A stretch of DNA of 39,108 nucleotides, from contig JACQQX010000049.1 in the NCBI GenBank assembly GCA_016206805.1, forward strand, positions 1-39,108. Reading direction: 5' to 3'. Shown in pieces: positions 21,652 to 29,943 of this stretch. The notes under the pieces were generated by a model. It saw only the letters and a program-made list of their open reading frames with translations, was not told where the DNA came from and searched no databases. The position numbers and the translations under genes are program-made. Numbering within the stretch: the first letter of the stretch is position 1; each line of letters starts with the position of its first letter. This stretch comes from Candidatus Omnitrophota bacterium. GTDB lineage: Bacteria > Omnitrophota > Gorgyraeia > 2-02-FULL-51-18.

Positions 21652-22814
21652 AAAGACTGCCGCTCTATCTTTTCACCATCATTGACGAGCTTAAGCGCCG
21701 AGCCCGGGAGCGCGGCGTGGACGTCATCGACTTCGGGATGGGCAGTCCCGACAAGCCGGCGCCGGCGCATGTGATCGAGAAGCTTTGCCAGGCGGCTCAT
21801 GTCACTGAAAACCACCGCTATTCGCGCGCCGATGGGGATGTGGAAAAGAGGCTTCGCCAGGCCATCGCCAAGTGGTATCACAAGAAATTCAACGTCGTGC
21901 TGGATCCCAACACGGAAGTGCTGCCGTTGATTGGCTCCAAAGAAGGCATCGCGCATTTGTCACTGGCTTATCTCAATAACGACGATATCGCGTTAGTCCC
22001 CAGCCCGGCGTATCCGGTGCACTTTAACGGCGTCATCATGGCCGGCGGTATTTTGGTTAACGTTCCCATGACTCCGGAGAACGGTTTTCTGCCGCAGCTT
22101 GAGAATATTCCCAAAGAAGTGGTGAAGATGGCCAAGCTCATATTCTTGAGCTATCCCCACAATCCAACGGGCGCTGTCTGCGACATAAAGTTTTTCGAGC
22201 ATGTGGTCCAATGGGCCACCGGCAAAGATATTATCGTGGCGCACGACCTGACGTATTCCGATATCGTGTTTGACGGTTACAAGGCTCCGAGCTTTCTTCA
22301 AGTGAAAGGCGCCAGGGAAATCGGTATTGAGTTCCATACCCTTTCCAAGTCCTACAATATGGCGGGGTGGCGCATCGGTTTTGTCGTCGGCAACGCCCAA
22401 ATCTTAAAAACACTTTCCAAGACCAAGAGTTATGTGGACTTCGGTATTTTTCGCGCCGTGCAGGAAGCGGCGACGGCGGCCTTGGAAGGTCCTCAGGATT
22501 TTGTCGATGACATGGTGAAGCTGTACAAGGAACGCCGCGACGCGCTGGTGGACGGCCTCAACTCCATTGGCTGGAAAACCGAAAAGCCCAAGGCGACGTT
22601 TTATGTTTGGACGCGCATTCCGGCCAAATACTCCGCGCTGACGGCGCTGGAATTTGCCACGCTGATGGTGGACGAAATCGGAGTGGCGGTGGCTCCCGGA
22701 ACCGGGTTTGGAGAATACGGCGAAGGGTGGGTGCGTTTCGCGCTGGTGGAACCGACCGACCGCATCAAGATCGCGATCGGAAAAATCAAAAAACTTCTCG
22801 AAGAACAGGCGTAA
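21630..22814 (+). CDS. Class I aminotransferase, LL-diaminopimelate aminotransferase (DapL)- or AlaC-like
   Basis: IDFGMGSPDKPAP; FLSYPHNPTGAVC; TLSKSYNMAGWRIGFVVGN; substrate not resolvable by eye. Confidence 0.85.
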   Translation: MQEANRLKRLPLYLFTIIDELKRRARERGVDVIDFGMGSPDKPAPAHVIEKLCQAAHVTENHRYSRADGDVEKRLRQAIAKWYHKKFNVVLDPNTEVLPLIGSKEGIAHLSLAYLNNDDIALVPSPAYPVHFNGVIMAGGILVNVPMTPENGFLPQLENIPKEVVKMAKLIFLSYPHNPTGAVCDIKFFEHVVQWATGKDIIVAHDLTYSDIVFDGYKAPSFLQVKGAREIGIEFHTLSKSYNMAGWRIGFVVGNAQILKTLSKTKSYVDFGIFRAVQEAATAALEGPQDFVDDMVKLYKERRDALVDGLNSIGWKTEKPKATFYVWTRIPAKYSALTALEFATLMVDEIGVAVAPGTGFGEYGEGWVRFALVEPTDRIKIAIGKIKKLLEEQA

Positions 22815-22818
22815 CAAA

Positions 22819-22956
22819 TTAACAGTCTGCTGAAAAACCCCCCAAGTCGTCATCTCGAAGCCCAGGAGGGGCTGCGAGATCTCGTTTTTCAGATCGAGAT
22901 TTCTCAGTCGCCGAGGCGACTTCGAAATGACACGGGGTTTTTCAGCAAACTGTTAA
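22819..22956. mobile_element. MITE-like 138-bp element with 23-bp terminal inverted repeats and a nested REP-like palindrome
   Basis: TTAACAGTCTGCTGAAAAACCCC at left; GGGGTTTTTCAGCAAACTGTTAA at right (22/23); inner GTCATCTCGAAG (22849-22860) / CTTCGAAATGAC (22920-22931). Confidence 0.75.
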
Positions 22957-22960
22957 CCGT

Positions 22961-22988
22961 TTGGCGCGAGATTAAATACCCGTAGAAT
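22961..22988 (+). promoter_or_regulatory. Candidate sigma70 promoter TTGGCG-16-TAGAAT upstream of the GT28 leader
   Basis: Hexamers read directly at 22961-22966 and 22983-22988. Confidence 0.4.
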
Positions 22989-22994
22989 GGGACC

Positions 22995-23208
22995 TAAGGA
23001 TAGTGTAGGCTCAGCCACGGCGTGGTCGATCTGGTCGATCGGTAGCGGTGACGAAGCCCGTATCATCTATCGGTTGCGTCTTTCGTCTCAGACTTTGACG
23101 CTACCGTTACCGAATACCGATACGGGCTTCGTTACCGCTAGACGCAACCTATGTTCTGCCGGAGCTCACCAGCGATTGAATTCATAAGTGAACGAGGGGG
23201 GATAGCGG
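22995..23208 (+). ncRNA. Candidate structured 5' leader RNA of the GT28 gene
   Basis: 22-bp stem 23043-23064/23119-23140 with one G-U wobble; 9-bp alternative helix 23072-23080/23141-23149; no convincing ORF. Confidence 0.45.
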
Positions 23209-24306
23209 TTGCGCATTCTTCTCATGTATGTGCATGAGTATTCGGGCCATCATCATGCCGCGTTGGCGCTTGAGAAAGCTTTTCGCGCCATTCAGCCGCG
23301 CTCAGAGTGCCTGCTGGTGGACGCGCTGCGCTACACGCATCCGCTGCTGGAAGGGCTCATCCGCCGCACCTATCTTGAAATCATCAAGAAAAGACCCGAA
23401 GTCTGGGAGCATCTTTATGACAATCCCTGGGTGGTTCAAAACACTCAAAAAATGCGGCGGCACATTCATGACTCGGATTCGGGCAAACTTTCAAAACTGC
23501 TTTCAGAATTTAAGCCTGACGCGGTAGTCTGCACTCAGGCTTTTCCCTGCGGAATGGTTGCCGCTTATAAAACCAAGCACGCGGCGGCGTTGCCGTTGTA
23601 TGGCGTGCTCACCGATTATTTTCCTCATTCCTACTGGGTTTTGGACCACGTGACCCATTATTTTGTGCCATGCGAAGAGGCGAAAACCCGGCTTTATGAA
23701 AACGGTATTTTTGAGCGGCGGATATCGGTTTCGGGAATCCCGGTGGAAGGCTTGCGCGACCGTCATTCCCGCCGCGCCCGTTCAGGGACGCCTAAGGTTT
23801 TGGTGATGGGCGGGAGTCAGGGGCTTGGTCCGATTGAAAAAATCGTCATGGCGCTGGACCGAAACAATGAAGCGTTCGATATCATCGTGACGACCGGCAA
23901 AAACCAAAAACTCTTCAAAACCCTTCAAAAATATCATAAAACCGCGCGGAAAAATATTCAGGTTCTTTCTTATGAGTCGAATGTGCCGGAGCTGATGGCG
24001 CAAGCGTCGATTCTAGTGACGAAACCCGGCGGGCTGACGATTACCCAGGCGATGAATGCCGGTTTGCCGATCGTTTTTATTGACCCCATCCCGGGGCAGG
24101 AAGCGCAAAACGCCTCATTTCTTTTAAAGCATAAAGCGGCTCTTGAGGCCAAATCGGTTTCGGAGGTCGCGCTTTTTACGGCACAGCTTCTGCGTTTTCC
24201 GGCCAAGATGGAAGCGATGAAAAAGAGTATGACTCGATTGGCCCGGCCGGACGCTTCCATCCGCATCGCTCGCAGTATTTTGAGCCGGGAGTTTATCGGG
24301 CGATGA
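23209..24306 (+). CDS. GT28 glycosyltransferase, MGDG synthase / processive diacylglycerol glucosyltransferase-like (TTG start)
   Basis: SGHHHAALALEKAF; YGVLTDYFPHSYWV; VLVMGGSQGLG; VTKPGGLTITQAMNAGLPIVFIDPIPGQE; SD GAGGGGG. Confidence 0.85.
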   Translation: MRILLMYVHEYSGHHHAALALEKAFRAIQPRSECLLVDALRYTHPLLEGLIRRTYLEIIKKRPEVWEHLYDNPWVVQNTQKMRRHIHDSDSGKLSKLLSEFKPDAVVCTQAFPCGMVAAYKTKHAAALPLYGVLTDYFPHSYWVLDHVTHYFVPCEEAKTRLYENGIFERRISVSGIPVEGLRDRHSRRARSGTPKVLVMGGSQGLGPIEKIVMALDRNNEAFDIIVTTGKNQKLFKTLQKYHKTARKNIQVLSYESNVPELMAQASILVTKPGGLTITQAMNAGLPIVFIDPIPGQEAQNASFLLKHKAALEAKSVSEVALFTAQLLRFPAKMEAMKKSMTRLARPDASIRIARSILSREFIGR

Positions 24307-25148
24307 GCGTCGTTTATTACGGCTATGTGGCCGTTGATAAGATCTCCCGATTATTGCCCAAAAAAGCCGTTGGGAACGCCGCCTACTTTTTTGGAAAGTT
24401 GTACGCGCGATTTTTTTCCAAAGATATCGGCGCGATAGAGGAAAATTTGAAGGCGGTTTTGCCCGATGGGAACGCGCGCCGCGCTTCGCGGGAACTGGTT
24501 GCCTCGTTTGCCGTTTATTTGGCCGATCTTTTCTACAGTCATCGATTTTCGGCGGACTTCGTCCGGAAAAATGTCACGGTTCGTGGCCGGCAGTATTTGG
24601 ATGAAAGCCTGGCCGGGGGAAAAGGGGTTCTCCTGGTGTCGGCGCATCTGGGGAACTGGGAGCTGGGGGGAGCGGCGCTGGCGAAACTAGGCTATCCGCT
24701 GCATGGCATTGCTTTGAAGCACGCGGATCCGCGGATCGAAGCGCTTTTTGAACAGCGGCGGCGGGAGCATGGGCTGCGGGTGATTCCCTACGGCAGTTCG
24801 CTTCATGAATGTTACCGGGTTCTCAAAAGAAACGGGATTGTGGCTTTAAACGGGGACCGGCTTTTCCATGGGGAAGGCATTCCCGTGCGATTCCTGGGCC
24901 GGCAGGTGTTTTTCCCGAAAGGGTTGTCCAAGTTGAGTCTGGCCACCGGCGCCGCCGTGGTTCCCGCTTTTTTTATCAAATCCGGCCAGGACCGGTATGA
25001 ACTGGATATCCAAAGCCCTATTGCTCCGGCCGAGCCCGAAGCGATGACGCAGGAATTTGCCGGCCGCGTGGAAGCGCAAGTCCGCCGGCATCCGCTGCAG
25101 TGGTTTATTTTTCAAAAATTCTGGGACGCGCCCAAATGGCCGGAATAA
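24303..25148 (+). CDS. LpxL/HtrB-like lysophospholipid or lipid A acyltransferase
   Basis: LLVSAHLGNWELGGAALA (HxxxxE); GIVALNGDRLFHGEGIPVRFLGR. Confidence 0.85.
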   Translation: MSVVYYGYVAVDKISRLLPKKAVGNAAYFFGKLYARFFSKDIGAIEENLKAVLPDGNARRASRELVASFAVYLADLFYSHRFSADFVRKNVTVRGRQYLDESLAGGKGVLLVSAHLGNWELGGAALAKLGYPLHGIALKHADPRIEALFEQRRREHGLRVIPYGSSLHECYRVLKRNGIVALNGDRLFHGEGIPVRFLGRQVFFPKGLSKLSLATGAAVVPAFFIKSGQDRYELDIQSPIAPAEPEAMTQEFAGRVEAQVRRHPLQWFIFQKFWDAPKWPE

Positions 25149-25855
25149 ATAAGAGCGACGTCCTCGTGCTGATTCCCGCGTATAACGAAGCAAAAAATAT
25201 TCGTCGCGTGGTTTCGGCGGTGATGAGCGGGGGTTTTCCGGTTTTGGTGGTCGATGACGCTTCGCAGGATAGAACGTTGGCTGAGATAGCGGGGCTGCCG
25301 ATTCACACGCTTCGTCTCCCCGAAAATAAGGGGAAGGGCGCCGCGCTGAGAGCGGGTTTTGCCTGGTTTCTGGAAAAGCGCTATCAAGCCCTGATCATGA
25401 TGGACGCTGACGGGCAGCATGACCCGGCGGAGCTGGATGTGTTTATGGACGCGCTTCAAAAAGAAAATGGCGCCGTTCTCCTTATCGGTAACCGGATGCA
25501 TAATCCGCTCGAGATGCCGCTCTTGCGGCGTGTCACCAACCGGTTTCTTTCAGGAACACTTTCTTTTTTAGCCCGCCGGAGTGTCCCCGACAGCCAGTGC
25601 GGTTTTCGCGCGCTGACCCGCGCGGCAATCCAGAGGATGAGATTGCAAACCAACCGTTTTGAAATTGAGTCGGAAATGGTTTTGGAGGCCGCGCGCGCGG
25701 GCTGCGTCATCCGTTCGGTGCCGATCCGGTCTGTTTATGAGGGGGCGGCGAGCCAAATCAACCCCTGGAGGGACACGCTGCGATTTTTGCGCTTTCTGGG
25801 AGGGTACTTGGCTCAGCGTGGGCTTGTGTTTTTTCGCTCACAAGGGGAAAAATAA
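25136..25855 (+). CDS. GT2 glycosyltransferase, DPM1/dolichol-phosphate-sugar synthase-like
   Basis: VLVLIPAYNEAKNIRRVV; VVDDASQDRT; MDADGQHDP; start inside the previous gene's 3' end. Confidence 0.85.
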   Translation: MAGINKSDVLVLIPAYNEAKNIRRVVSAVMSGGFPVLVVDDASQDRTLAEIAGLPIHTLRLPENKGKGAALRAGFAWFLEKRYQALIMMDADGQHDPAELDVFMDALQKENGAVLLIGNRMHNPLEMPLLRRVTNRFLSGTLSFLARRSVPDSQCGFRALTRAAIQRMRLQTNRFEIESEMVLEAARAGCVIRSVPIRSVYEGAASQINPWRDTLRFLRFLGGYLAQRGLVFFRSQGEK

Positions 25856-25871
25856 CCACAATATATGGTAT
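25856..25871 (+). promoter_or_regulatory. Candidate NrdR box upstream of nrdBA
   Basis: CCACAATATATGGTAT, 13/16 to ACACWATATATWGTGT, immediately after the preceding stop codon. Confidence 0.5.
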
Positions 25872-25876
25872 TTTTC

Positions 25877-25905
25877 TTGACAGTGGGCGGGAATTGAAAT
25901 AGACT
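25877..25905 (+). promoter_or_regulatory. sigma70 promoter for nrdBA: TTGACA-17-TAGACT
   Basis: Consensus -35 at 25877-25882; -10-like TAGACT at 25900-25905. Confidence 0.7.
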
Positions 25906-25953
25906 GAAAATTGTAACCCAAGTGCGCGACAATTGAGCATAAGGAGAAGGAAA

Positions 25954-26910
25954 ATGGAGCTTTTGCTCGCCGAAAACAAGGATCGTTTTGTCCTTTTTCC
26001 CATCCGCTACGAAGAAGTCTGGAAGATGTACAAGAAAGCCGAAGCCAGTTTCTGGACCGCGGAAGAGATCGATCTTTCCCATGACTACAAAGACTGGGAG
26101 AAGATGACGGACAATGAGCGTTTTTTTATTTCACGGGTGCTCGCGTTTTTTGCGGCGTCCGACGGGATCGTCAACGAGAACCTCGCGGTGAATTTTATGC
26201 GTGAAGTCCAGCTGCCGGAGGCGCGTTGTTTCTATGGTTTCCAAATCATGATGGAAAATATCCACTCAGAGACTTACTCCCTCCTGATCGACACTTACAT
26301 CAAGGACCCGCAGGAAAAACAAAAACTTTTTCAGGCTTATGAAACCGTGCCGTGCGTGAAGAGAAAAGCGGATTGGGCGCTTCGGTGGATCGGGCAGGGA
26401 AGTTTTGCCGAGAGGCTTGTGGCATTCGCGGCGGTGGAGGGGATTTTTTTCTCCGGCAGCTTCTGTTCGATCTTCTGGCTCAAGAAACGCGGGCTCATGC
26501 CGGGCTTGAGTTTCTCGAACGAGCTCATTTCTCGCGACGAAGGGCTGCATTGTGATTTTGCGTGCTTGCTTTACGGCATGATTGAGAATAAACTGTCCGA
26601 AGAAACGATTCACCAGCTCATCGGCAATGCCGTTGAGATCGAAAAAGAGTTTGTGCAGGACGCGCTGCCGGTGAGCCTGATCGGAATGAACGCCAAGCTC
26701 ATGTGCCAATACATCGAGTTTGTCGCGGATCGGCTGATTGTGGCGCTGGGATATCCCAAAAAGTACAACGCGACCAATCCTTTTGATTTTATGGAGCTGA
26801 TTTCACTGCAAGGCAAGACCAATTTCTTCGAAAAGCGCGTGGGCGAGTATCAAAAGGCCGGCGTCATGGCCAAAGAAGCCCATGCTTTCAGTTTAGAAGC
26901 GGACTTTTAA
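25954..26910 (+). CDS. nrdB: Ribonucleotide reductase class I small subunit, eukaryote-like R2
   Basis: [70 protein letters not shown]-terminal FSLEADF; SD AAGGAG. Confidence 0.96.
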   Translation: MELLLAENKDRFVLFPIRYEEVWKMYKKAEASFWTAEEIDLSHDYKDWEKMTDNERFFISRVLAFFAASDGIVNENLAVNFMREVQLPEARCFYGFQIMMENIHSETYSLLIDTYIKDPQEKQKLFQAYETVPCVKRKADWALRWIGQGSFAERLVAFAAVEGIFFSGSFCSIFWLKKRGLMPGLSFSNELISRDEGLHCDFACLLYGMIENKLSEETIHQLIGNAVEIEKEFVQDALPVSLIGMNAKLMCQYIEFVADRLIVALGYPKKYNATNPFDFMELISLQGKTNFFEKRVGEYQKAGVMAKEAHAFSLEADF

Positions 26911-26928
26911 CCCCCCGAGGGCCAAACG

Positions 26929-29301
26929 ATGTATGTTTTCAAAAGAGACGGACGGCGCGAGTCGGTTAAGTTTGACAAGATCACGGCCAGGATAGAAAGG
27001 CTCTCTTATTCCCTGGACCCGACTCATGTGGATCCGGCGGATGTGGCGAAAAAAGTCATCGAAGGGGTTTATGACGGCGTCACCACTTCAGAACTTGATA
27101 GTCTTGCCGCGGAAATCGCCGCGTCGCTGACCACCAAGCACCCCGATTACGCGCTTTTGGCTTCCCGCATCGCCATTTCCAATCTCCATAAGAACACCAA
27201 AAAGTCTTTTTCCGCCACCATGAAAGACCTTCATGAATACGTCGACGATAAAAGCGGCAAGCGCGCGCCGCTCATCGCCGAAGATGTCCACGAGGTGATC
27301 CAGAAAAACGCCGAGCTTCTGGACTCCACGATTATTTACGATCGCGATTTTGATTATGATTATTTCGCTTTCAAGACTCTGGAGAAATCCTACCTTTTAA
27401 AAATCAACGGCAAGGTGGTGGAGCGGCCGCAGCATATGTTGATGCGCATGGCCGTGGGGGTTCATAAAGAAGACATCGAAGCGGCGATTGAGACGTACAA
27501 TCTGATGTCCGAGCGCTGGTTCACGCATGCCACGCCGACCCTTTTTAATGCCGGCACCCCTAAGCCGCAGCTATCGTCCTGCTTTTTGATCCAAATGAAA
27601 GACGATTCCATCGAAGGCATTTACGATACGCTGAAGACCTGCGCCAAGGTGTCTCAGTCGGCCGGCGGGATAGGCCTCAATATTCACAACATCCGAGCGA
27701 CCGGTTCCTATATCCGCGGCACCAACGGCACTTCCAACGGGATCGTTCCGATGCTTCGCGTGTTCAATGACACCGCCCGTTACGTGGACCAGGGCGGTGG
27801 CAAGCGCAAGGGTTCCTTCGCGATTTACCTGGAGCCCTGGCACGCGGATATTTTCGCGTTCCTGGATCTGAAGAAAAATCACGGCAAGGAAGAGGGGCGC
27901 GCGCGGGATCTTTTTTACGCGCTGTGGCTGCCGGATCTTTTCATGAAGCGCGTGGAAGAAAACGGCAAGTGGTCTTTGTTCTGCCCGAACGAAGCGCCGG
28001 GGCTGGCTGACTCCTGGGGCAAGGATTTTGAAAAACTCTACGAGGGATATGAAAAAGAGGGAAAAGCGCGGCAAACGGTGAAAGCGCAGGAGCTTTGGTT
28101 CGCGATTTTGGAATCGCAAATCGAAACCGGCACGCCTTACCTTTTGTACAAAGACTCGGCCAACGCCAAGTCCAACCAGCAGAACCTGGGCACGATCAAA
28201 AGCTCCAATCTTTGCACGGAAATCATCGAATACACCTCCAAGGACGAAGTGGCGGTGTGCAATCTCGCTTCGATTTCATTGCCCCGTTTTGTGATCGACG
28301 GCAAGTTCGATCATCAGAAGCTTTATGACGTGACGCGAGTCGCCACCAAAAACCTGAACAAAGTAATCGACGTCAATTATTATCCGGTTGAAGAGGCGCG
28401 CCGTTCCAATATGCGCCATCGTCCGATCGGGCTGGGAGTCCAGGGTTTGGCCGATACGTTTATTCTGCTGCGCATGCCTTTTGACTCGGAAGCGGCGCGC
28501 CAGCTGAATAAGGAAATTTTTGAGACCATTTATTTCGCGGCCATGACGGCGTCTAAGGACATCGCCAAAACGGAGGGGCCGTACGAAACGTTCAAAGGTT
28601 CGCCTCTTTCAGCGGGGCTTTTCCAATTTGACCTGTGGGGAACATCGCCTTCCACGCGCTGGGATTGGGAAGGATTGCGGGAAGAGGTGAAAAAATATGG
28701 CGCGCGCAATTCCCTTTTGGTCGCGCCGATGCCCACCGCGTCGACGTCGCAGATTTTGGGCAATAATGAGTGTTTCGAGCCGTACACCTCCAATATTTAC
28801 ACGCGCCGCGTGCTGTCGGGCGAGTTCATCGTCGTGAATAAGTACCTGTTGAAGGATTTGGTGCGGCTTGGGATTTGGAGCCCTAAGCTCAAAGATAAAA
28901 TCGTCACCGATAATGGGTCGATTCAGAATATCGCCGAAATTCCTCAGGACATCAAGGACCTTTATAAAACGGTATGGGAGATCAAGCAGAGAATGCTGAT
29001 CGACATGGCCGCTGAAAGAGGTCCTTTCATCTGTCAATCGCAGTCGCTGAACCTTTTTATGGAAGAGCCGAATTTCGCCAAGCTGACCTCGATGCATTTT
29101 TATTCCTGGAAGAAAGGTTTGAAGACGGGCATGTATTATTTGAGAACCAAGGCCGCCGCCGATGCCATCAAGTTTACAGTGGAAAAACAGGCGGATGTGC
29201 CGCTGGAACCGGTTCTTTCCCAGGACGACAAGGACAAGAAGATGAGCGACATCACTTGTTCGCTGGACAATAAAGACGATTGCATCGCTTGCAGCAGTTA
29301 G
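26929..29301 (+). CDS. nrdA: Ribonucleotide reductase class I large subunit, eukaryote-like R1, with ATP-cone
   Basis: [67 protein letters not shown]-terminal [14 protein letters not shown]. Confidence 0.97.
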   Translation: MYVFKRDGRRESVKFDKITARIERLSYSLDPTHVDPADVAKKVIEGVYDGVTTSELDSLAAEIAASLTTKHPDYALLASRIAISNLHKNTKKSFSATMKDLHEYVDDKSGKRAPLIAEDVHEVIQKNAELLDSTIIYDRDFDYDYFAFKTLEKSYLLKINGKVVERPQHMLMRMAVGVHKEDIEAAIETYNLMSERWFTHATPTLFNAGTPKPQLSSCFLIQMKDDSIEGIYDTLKTCAKVSQSAGGIGLNIHNIRATGSYIRGTNGTSNGIVPMLRVFNDTARYVDQGGGKRKGSFAIYLEPWHADIFAFLDLKKNHGKEEGRARDLFYALWLPDLFMKRVEENGKWSLFCPNEAPGLADSWGKDFEKLYEGYEKEGKARQTVKAQELWFAILESQIETGTPYLLYKDSANAKSNQQNLGTIKSSNLCTEIIEYTSKDEVAVCNLASISLPRFVIDGKFDHQKLYDVTRVATKNLNKVIDVNYYPVEEARRSNMRHRPIGLGVQGLADTFILLRMPFDSEAARQLNKEIFETIYFAAMTASKDIAKTEGPYETFKGSPLSAGLFQFDLWGTSPSTRWDWEGLREEVKKYGARNSLLVAPMPTASTSQILGNNECFEPYTSNIYTRRVLSGEFIVVNKYLLKDLVRLGIWSPKLKDKIVTDNGSIQNIAEIPQDIKDLYKTVWEIKQRMLIDMAAERGPFICQSQSLNLFMEEPNFAKLTSMHFYSWKKGLKTGMYYLRTKAAADAIKFTVEKQADVPLEPVLSQDDKDKKMSDITCSLDNKDDCIACSS

Positions 29302-29937
29302 TTGGCCATGACGGCGAAGGCGCTTATCCCCGCACTGGCGTCCGTCGGCCTTCACGTGGCGGCGGGGGTTTGGGTTTTGGGTGGATTCGGTGATGGGCGT
29401 CAAGACGCGCCTGCCGAGTCCATTTTTATTTCGGAGATAAAACCGTTAGTTGCTGTTACTGAAAAGCGTAGTGAAAACCGGGGTCTGACCCCCGATCGAA
29501 AATTGGCGGACCTTCCCAAGGAATTTCCCCGGGGGGTCAGACCCCAACCTAAGCTTCAGACCAGTCTTCAGGCTCAAGTTGAAAGGGAAATTGCTGAGTT
29601 TTCTCGGTCCGCTAGGGCGGAGGATTTGATGGCGGACCCGGCCAGGCGGGGACCGTTTATTGATTACTTTGCCGTTGTGAAAGAACAGATCAATAAGACG
29701 CTCAAATCCCGTTATTCTCAAGAATCCGGATGGGGCAACCAGGTGTCGCTCAATTTTTCTTTGGATTCGTCCGGACGTCTCGACTGGATCCGCGTGGCTC
29801 ATGAGGATCCAGCGTGGGGCCCGCGTTTCCGTGAGGTCGCCCAAGCTTGTGTGCGCGAGTCTTCGCCGTTTCCGCCGTTTCCCAAAGAGCTTCCATTCGA
29901 CCGCATCGCTTTCAATTTAGCCGTCACCTTCGACTAA
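29302..29937 (+). CDS. TonB family protein (N-terminal TM anchor, TonB C-terminal-like domain); start TTG 29302 or ATG 29308
   Basis: Hydrophobic N-terminus, linker, then VSLNFSLDSSGRLDWIRVAHEDPAWG...SSPFPPFPKELPFDRIAFNLAVTFD. Confidence 0.7.
   Translation: MAMTAKALIPALASVGLHVAAGVWVLGGFGDGRQDAPAESIFISEIKPLVAVTEKRSENRGLTPDRKLADLPKEFPRGVRPQPKLQTSLQAQVEREIAEFSRSARAEDLMADPARRGPFIDYFAVVKEQINKTLKSRYSQESGWGNQVSLNFSLDSSGRLDWIRVAHEDPAWGPRFREVAQACVRESSPFPPFPKELPFDRIAFNLAVTFD
29477..29549. repeat. REP-like paired palindromes inside the TonB-like coding sequence
   Basis: GGGGTCTGACCCC at 29480 and its reverse complement GGGGTCAGACCCC at 29533-29545; each is itself palindromic. Confidence 0.75.
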
Positions 29938-29943
29938 ACGATC

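Noticed and set aside
22987-23187. 66-aa ORF in the leader region
   Set aside because: No domain or RBS support; overlaps strong RNA secondary structure and is better explained as non-coding.
22995-23208. Known RNAs (SRP, tmRNA, RNase P, 6S) or tRNA
   Set aside because: None of the diagnostic motifs I know for these was recognised; left as an unclassified structured leader.
29302-29310. Treating the TonB-like ORF as a pseudogene because of the internal palindromes
   Set aside because: The frame is intact through and beyond the repeat, with a credible C-terminal domain.
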